This document shows, in pieces, positions 5,275 to 9,351 of a stretch of 9,351 nucleotides of DNA (positions are counted from its first letter, which is position 1; each line of letters starts with the position of its first letter). A program made the position numbers and the translations under genes. The notes under the pieces were generated by a model. It had not been told where the DNA came from. It saw nothing but the letters and a program-made list of their open reading frames with translations, and made no database searches. This stretch comes from Deltaproteobacteria bacterium RBG_13_49_15 (GTDB taxonomy: Bacteria; Desulfobacterota; Desulfobacteria; Desulfobacterales; UBA2156). The stretch is from the NCBI GenBank assembly GCA_001797695.1, contig MGQD01000068.1:1-9351 (forward strand). Direction: 5' to 3'.

Positions 5275-6785
5275 ACATCGAAGCCTTTCCAAAAGACCTT
5301 CAGCCGTATCTCATCCCCAAGCCGGAAGGGGAGATGGTCTATCAATGCCTGGGGTGCAGCCGGGAATGGGAAATTAAACACCTCTATTATACCTGCCCTG
5401 AATGCGGTCAGGTTCTTCTCCTCAAGGACAATCATTTTGGCAGGATCAAGGCGATTCAGCCCGCTTTATGGCATCGGATCTTTGATTATCGTAAAATGCT
5501 CAACATTACGGCAGTGAAGGGTATCTACCGATATCATGAATTCATCGGTCCCATCATGCCGCTCGATACCATCATTTATCTTGGAGAAGGGCACACTCCC
5601 GTTATCGAAGCGAATGACTTCATGAAGCGGAAAGCGGGAATAACGTTCTTTTTTAAAAATGACGGTCAAAACCCATCCGCTTCTTTTAAAGACAGGGGGA
5701 TGGCGAGTGCTTTAAGCCATATTCAACTTCTGTTATCGAAAGGACACCTGTCCGACGTTCTGGCTATATGCGCTTCAACCGGAGATACATCAGCATCTGC
5801 AGCTCTCTATGCCTCCTATCTGCAGCCGCATGTTAAGTCCGCCGTTATCCTGCCGCATAACAAAGTGACACCGCAGCAGCTCTCACAGCCCCTTGGAAGC
5901 GGTGCAAAAGTATTCGAAATTCCGGGCGTATTCGATGACTGCATGAAGATCGTAGAATACTTGTCGACCCGATACAACGTCGCCCTTCTCAATTCCAAGA
6001 ACGCCTGGAGAATTTTAGGCCAGGAATCCTATTCTTATGAAATCGCCCAGGAGTTTGAATACGACATGGCCGACAAGGTCGTTGTCGTTCCGATCGGAAA
6101 TGCCGGAAATATCACCGCTCTCCTGAGCGGCTTCCTAAAATTCCATGAAGCCGGGATCATTAAAACCCTGCCGAAAATCGTAGGGGTTCAATCCATACAT
6201 GCCAATCCTGTCTACCGGTACTATCTTGAACCAAATCCTGCAAATCGCCGGTTTATTCCGGTTGTGGTCAGATCGAGCGTAGCCCAGGCCGCCATGATCG
6301 GAAATCCGGTTTCCATGCCCCGGGTCATTTATCTGGTCGATCGTTATTATGAAGCAGCCGGGGGGAAACAGAGTGTCTTTTTTGTTGAAGTGACTGAACA
6401 GGAAATTATGGACTGGCAGCTTTTGGCCAACAGAAACGGCCACATCGCTTGCACTCACGGCGGAGAATCTCTTGCCGGCCTGATCCGGGCGATCAATAAC
6501 GGCTTCGTCAATAAAAATGAAATCGCCATTATCGATTCCACAGCTCATGCGTTAAAATTTTCAGGATTCCAGGAGCTTTATTTTGAAAATCATTTCCCGC
6601 CGGATTTCGAAATCTCCCCGAATCCTGCTCTCGTCAATTCCCCGAAACTGATCCATCCAAAAGATTTGAAAGCGGTTCCGGTCCCTGGAAAAGGGCTTTC
6701 CGGGGCCGATCTGGATGCATTCGTTAAACGGATATCCGACGAGATCGCATACGAGCTGAATCTGAAAAAAACCGAAATATCATGA
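5271..6785 (+). CDS. thrC: Threonine synthase (PLP-dependent, with N-terminal zinc ribbon)
   Basis: This 504-residue fold-type II PLP enzyme converts O-phosphohomoserine to threonine. Seen: a zinc-ribbon-like start with C26xxC29 and C42xxC45; the phosphate-binding entry YLGEGHTPV (103-111); NPSASFKDRGM (134-144), where K140 should form the PLP Schiff base; STGDTSAS (169-176), which lines the cofactor; and the glycine-rich GNAGN (276-280), which holds the PLP phosphate. It is longer than many threonine synthases (about 350-430) because of the zinc ribbon and extended termini. The related cysteate synthase shares this fold, so the substrate is not proven, but threonine synthase is the simplest reading. 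It overlaps serS and the LysM gene by ATGA; GAGG lies 10 nt before its ATG. Confidence 0.92.
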   Translation: MNIEAFPKDLQPYLIPKPEGEMVYQCLGCSREWEIKHLYYTCPECGQVLLLKDNHFGRIKAIQPALWHRIFDYRKMLNITAVKGIYRYHEFIGPIMPLDTIIYLGEGHTPVIEANDFMKRKAGITFFFKNDGQNPSASFKDRGMASALSHIQLLLSKGHLSDVLAICASTGDTSASAALYASYLQPHVKSAVILPHNKVTPQQLSQPLGSGAKVFEIPGVFDDCMKIVEYLSTRYNVALLNSKNAWRILGQESYSYEIAQEFEYDMADKVVVVPIGNAGNITALLSGFLKFHEAGIIKTLPKIVGVQSIHANPVYRYYLEPNPANRRFIPVVVRSSVAQAAMIGNPVSMPRVIYLVDRYYEAAGGKQSVFFVEVTEQEIMDWQLLANRNGHIACTHGGESLAGLIRAINNGFVNKNEIAIIDSTAHALKFSGFQELYFENHFPPDFEISPNPALVNSPKLIHPKDLKAVPVPGKGLSGADLDAFVKRISDEIAYELNLKKTEIS

Positions 6786-8575
6786 AACCGGCCTGTTTCA
6801 TTATTTTCGGCGCATTCGTCCTCATGGCGCCTTTTTCCATGCCCTCTCCGTTATACGGCGCCATCCTTTATAAAAGTTATATTGTCAAGCAGGACAAAGG
6901 CGCCGATATCCTGTGTGATGCGCATATCGTCCGGAAAAACGATTCAATTCGAGAGCTATTATTACAGAAAGGAGAAATGGTTGAAAAGGATTTCTCCGAA
7001 CTCTTAACCCTATTCAGGAGGATGAATCCTCATGTCGGAGACATCGGCCGCATCCGGGAGGGTGAGCATATCTTAATTCCCATAAAAAGACTGAAAGCCG
7101 ATACCATTCCGGGGCAATCAAGCGGAATCGTCACAATTCCGTTTGTGACCATTTCGAAAATTCAGAAATTAATCCGATCCAATTCCGAAATTCATAAAGT
7201 CCAAAAGGGGGAGTGCGTCTCCGTATTGATCGCAAGGCAATTTGGACCCTTTCCCTCTTCTTCGTACCAAACCGGCATCGCTTTGTTTGAACGCGCCAAT
7301 CCTTCCATTTCAAACCTTGACCGGATTTATCCGGGACAAAAAATTTTTATTCCGCGCCCATCCATTCAAAACGAACCCTGGGTTACTTCATTATTTTCCA
7401 ACACCGAAACCAATTTAAGTTCAATCCGCTCCGAGAAAATGGAATCCTATGTGTCGGATGCCGAACTTTTCGCGCTTTCGACATCAGCAAAGAAAAAGGA
7501 GTTCACCCCTCCATCTCCTCTTTCCCAAGTGGCTTCGTTATTGGATGCAAACCTGATCGACCGGGGAACCTATTTCTTTCCGGTCCAAGGGGGATCGGAT
7601 ATCAAACTCGATCTTTCGCAATATCCGATACTTGAATTTAAAGACAGAAAAAGAGTGCTCCTTTTGACCCGGGAGATGAAGGATGCCGATATTCATATCA
7701 TCCGGTCGTTCTGGAACCAGATTGAAGCCGTTTCTCTTCCCGCAGATCCTTCCGTAGAACAGCTTCTCGATCCGTTGGCCCGCGTTATACCCGAAATTTC
7801 TCCCAATCAATCCTTTTTCATTACCGATCATGGAGTGAATGTCAATGTGAGAGCCCGGTGGGTGATCACAAAAAAGAGAAACGACCTTCATCAGCCTTTG
7901 CAAACAGCGGTTTATCTCATTGATCACGACCGGGAAAAAACTTCCGAATCGATTGTCCGATACCTGACAGGACAGGGGATCCGGGTAAAGGATATTTTCC
8001 GAAAAAATGAACCCGGTAAATCCCTGAAATCCGACCTGACCGAACATCTGCTCAGCCAAGATACGGGGAAAGGGATCCTCAGGATCCCCTATTCCGATTC
8101 CAAAAAGGTGTTCAAAGAGATCATTTCCGCATTGGGTTATATCTATTCCCCCAATATCACCATTTCCTTCCCATATGCCGGAATCCAGATAAAAGCATTA
8201 TCCAACATGATTACCAAACCGGACGGACGATTGCTTATGGTCGATTTCGAAGATCTCCAGGGTGATGCCGTCAATGCCATCGGGAAGACCGGATTTGCCG
8301 TCATCCAGATCAGATCAACCGATGATTTGGAAACATCCCTTATGCGATTAATGGAATCCTTAACTATCTCCCATACCCCAAACCCGGTATTTTTTGCCTC
8401 CCGGAGGGAAAATGATCAAAATATCTCCCTCACGTTTCCGGGTTTTTTAATATCAACTGAAAAAGATCAACAGGCGCTCATCACTTATGAGCCTATTGAC
8501 GAGGATGTGCTTTCTTTTTTAAAGGAACAGCATGTCAGGGCCATCACCATAAAACCTGACGGTCATTATCGCTGA
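6782..8575 (+). CDS. Exported LysM-domain protein with unrecognised C-terminal region
   Basis: This 597-residue protein starts with a signal-peptide-like hydrophobic stretch (about 5-27, ending near YGA), so it is probably exported. Two LysM-like units follow: about 47-102 (VRKNDSIRELL to REGEHILIPIKR) and about 136-192 (HKVQKGECVSVLIARQFG to YPGQKIFIPRP). Each shows the LysM pattern of a start strand, an N-P near the middle and a final pGqkiiIP strand; LysM modules usually bind peptidoglycan glycan chains. Residues about 205-250 are a serine-rich linker. The remaining 340-400 residues have alternating strands and helices, but I recognise no domain and no catalytic motif. It overlaps thrC by ATGA and has no visible SD, so translation may depend on thrC. 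A role in the cell wall or in anchoring an envelope complex is inferred from LysM and from the TPR lipoprotein gene that follows. Confidence 0.85.
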   Translation: MKPACFIIFGAFVLMAPFSMPSPLYGAILYKSYIVKQDKGADILCDAHIVRKNDSIRELLLQKGEMVEKDFSELLTLFRRMNPHVGDIGRIREGEHILIPIKRLKADTIPGQSSGIVTIPFVTISKIQKLIRSNSEIHKVQKGECVSVLIARQFGPFPSSSYQTGIALFERANPSISNLDRIYPGQKIFIPRPSIQNEPWVTSLFSNTETNLSSIRSEKMESYVSDAELFALSTSAKKKEFTPPSPLSQVASLLDANLIDRGTYFFPVQGGSDIKLDLSQYPILEFKDRKRVLLLTREMKDADIHIIRSFWNQIEAVSLPADPSVEQLLDPLARVIPEISPNQSFFITDHGVNVNVRARWVITKKRNDLHQPLQTAVYLIDHDREKTSESIVRYLTGQGIRVKDIFRKNEPGKSLKSDLTEHLLSQDTGKGILRIPYSDSKKVFKEIISALGYIYSPNITISFPYAGIQIKALSNMITKPDGRLLMVDFEDLQGDAVNAIGKTGFAVIQIRSTDDLETSLMRLMESLTISHTPNPVFFASRRENDQNISLTFPGFLISTEKDQQALITYEPIDEDVLSFLKEQHVRAITIKPDGHYR

Positions 8576-8613
8576 CCATCAATCGTTCATAACCGCAAAT
8601 GCCGGAGTATGTC

Positions 8614-9351
8614 ATGAAAAAGAAAATCGTTTATCTGGTCCCTTTGTTAATCCTCTTTTTCTTTTCCCTCTCCTGCACGGGAGATTTGGAAGTGCGGAAA
8701 CGCCAGGCCATCGCTTCCAGAAACCTTGGCGAATCGTTTATGATGCAGGGGAAGCATACGGCTGCTTTAAATGAATTCATCAAAGCCAAAGAGCTTTTCC
8801 CAGATGATCCCTACCTGTATTACGACCTGGGGCTGGTTTACATGGCAAAAGAAAAGCCGGAGCTGGCCGTCTTAAATCTTAAAAAAGCTATTGAGCTCAA
8901 AGCGGATTTTGCATCGGCTAAAAATAGTCTGGGCGCCGTATATCTTGTGAAAGAAGACTGGGACAAAGCCATTGCTATATTTAAGGAAGTGGTTCAGGAC
9001 CTTTTATATGCCACTCCGCACTATCCCTTATCCAATCTGGGTTTTGCCTATTTCAGCAAAAAGGAATTCGGGCTTGCGGAAAAATATTACCTGGAGGCTC
9101 TGGGAAAAGATCCGGAATACGTTATTGCCTGGCGTGGTCTTGGCCGGACATATCTTGCCACCGACAGGGCGTCAAAAGCCGTGGAAGCCTTTGAAAAAGC
9201 GATACGACTTTCACCCAATACGGCCCAACTTTACATGGATCTGGGAAACGCCTGCAAGATTACCCGCGATTTCAAGAAAGCGTATAAAGCCTATGCAAAG
9301 GTAATCGAGCTCGATCCGGAAGGACCTTTGAACAAAGAAGCGAGAAAACAA
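8614..9351 (+). CDS. TPR-repeat lipoprotein, PilF/PilW-like, partial at window end
   Basis: The gene starts at ATG 8614 (GGAG, 6-nt spacer) and runs off the right edge; 246 codons are visible with no stop. Seen: a basic start MKKK, a hydrophobic stretch (about 5-20) and a cysteine at 21 in FSLSC, a permissive lipobox (Ser rather than Leu at -3), so probably an outer-membrane lipoprotein. About six tetratricopeptide repeats follow (approximately 33-66, 67-100, 101-134, 137-169, 170-203, 204-237), with the typical LG..Y....A...F.KAIEL.P pattern. This plan and the visible length fit the PilF/PilW type IV pilus assembly lipoproteins (about 250 residues), but TPR lipoproteins are many and the pilus role is not shown by anything else here. 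It follows the LysM gene after 38 bp and is likely in the same operon. Confidence 0.85.
   Translation, partial: MKKKIVYLVPLLILFFFSLSCTGDLEVRKRQAIASRNLGESFMMQGKHTAALNEFIKAKELFPDDPYLYYDLGLVYMAKEKPELAVLNLKKAIELKADFASAKNSLGAVYLVKEDWDKAIAIFKEVVQDLLYATPHYPLSNLGFAYFSKKEFGLAEKYYLEALGKDPEYVIAWRGLGRTYLATDRASKAVEAFEKAIRLSPNTAQLYMDLGNACKITRDFKKAYKAYAKVIELDPEGPLNKEARKQ

Noticed and set aside
6135..6548. 137-codon open frame on the minus strand
   Set aside because: It is antisense to conserved thrC sequence and has no recognisable protein features.
7538..8059. 173-codon open frame on the minus strand
   Set aside because: It is antisense to the middle of the LysM gene, has no family resemblance and no SD, and fits a shadow of codon bias in the real frame.

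Overview
The window looks like ordinary chromosome from an anaerobic Gram-negative bacterium. The best guess is a Desulfobacterota (deltaproteobacterial) relative. This is inferred from a B12-dependent (class II) ribonucleotide reductase next to envelope genes (LysM, TPR lipoprotein) and from the general protein style; no rRNA or other phylogenetic marker is present. I see no phage, transposase, CRISPR array or toxin-antitoxin module.

Layout, left to right. (1) Positions 2-586, plus strand: the C-terminal end of NrdJ. (2) Positions 652-2051, minus strand: a compact unit of a 53-codon leader ORF, pcm (protein-L-isoaspartate methyltransferase) and a YqaA/DedA-type membrane protein. The leader has a strong Shine-Dalgarno and overlaps pcm by ATGA. 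It also carries a 68-bp inverted-repeat (REPIN-like) element. (3) Positions 2137-3132, plus strand: a potassium channel with RCK (TrkA-N/TrkA-C) domains, divergent from the pcm unit. (4) Positions 3139-3726, minus strand: 5-formyltetrahydrofolate cyclo-ligase, convergent with the channel gene and only 6 bp from it, with a good sigma70-type promoter. (5) Positions 3727-3999: an intergenic region with an AT-rich perfect palindrome and an unexplained, structured segment. (6) Positions 4000-9351, plus strand: serS, thrC, a secreted LysM protein and a TPR lipoprotein cut by the window end. serS/thrC and thrC/lysM each overlap by ATGA, so this is probably one translationally coupled operon.

How the genes relate: most are housekeeping functions (dNTP synthesis, protein repair, folate salvage, tRNA charging, threonine synthesis). 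The serS-thrC operon continues into two exported envelope proteins. The LysM protein has a C-terminal part of about 400 residues that I do not recognise. It, the pcm leader/REPIN arrangement and the 3838-3999 intergenic segment are the parts most worth a second look. I did not find a clear new multi-gene system.
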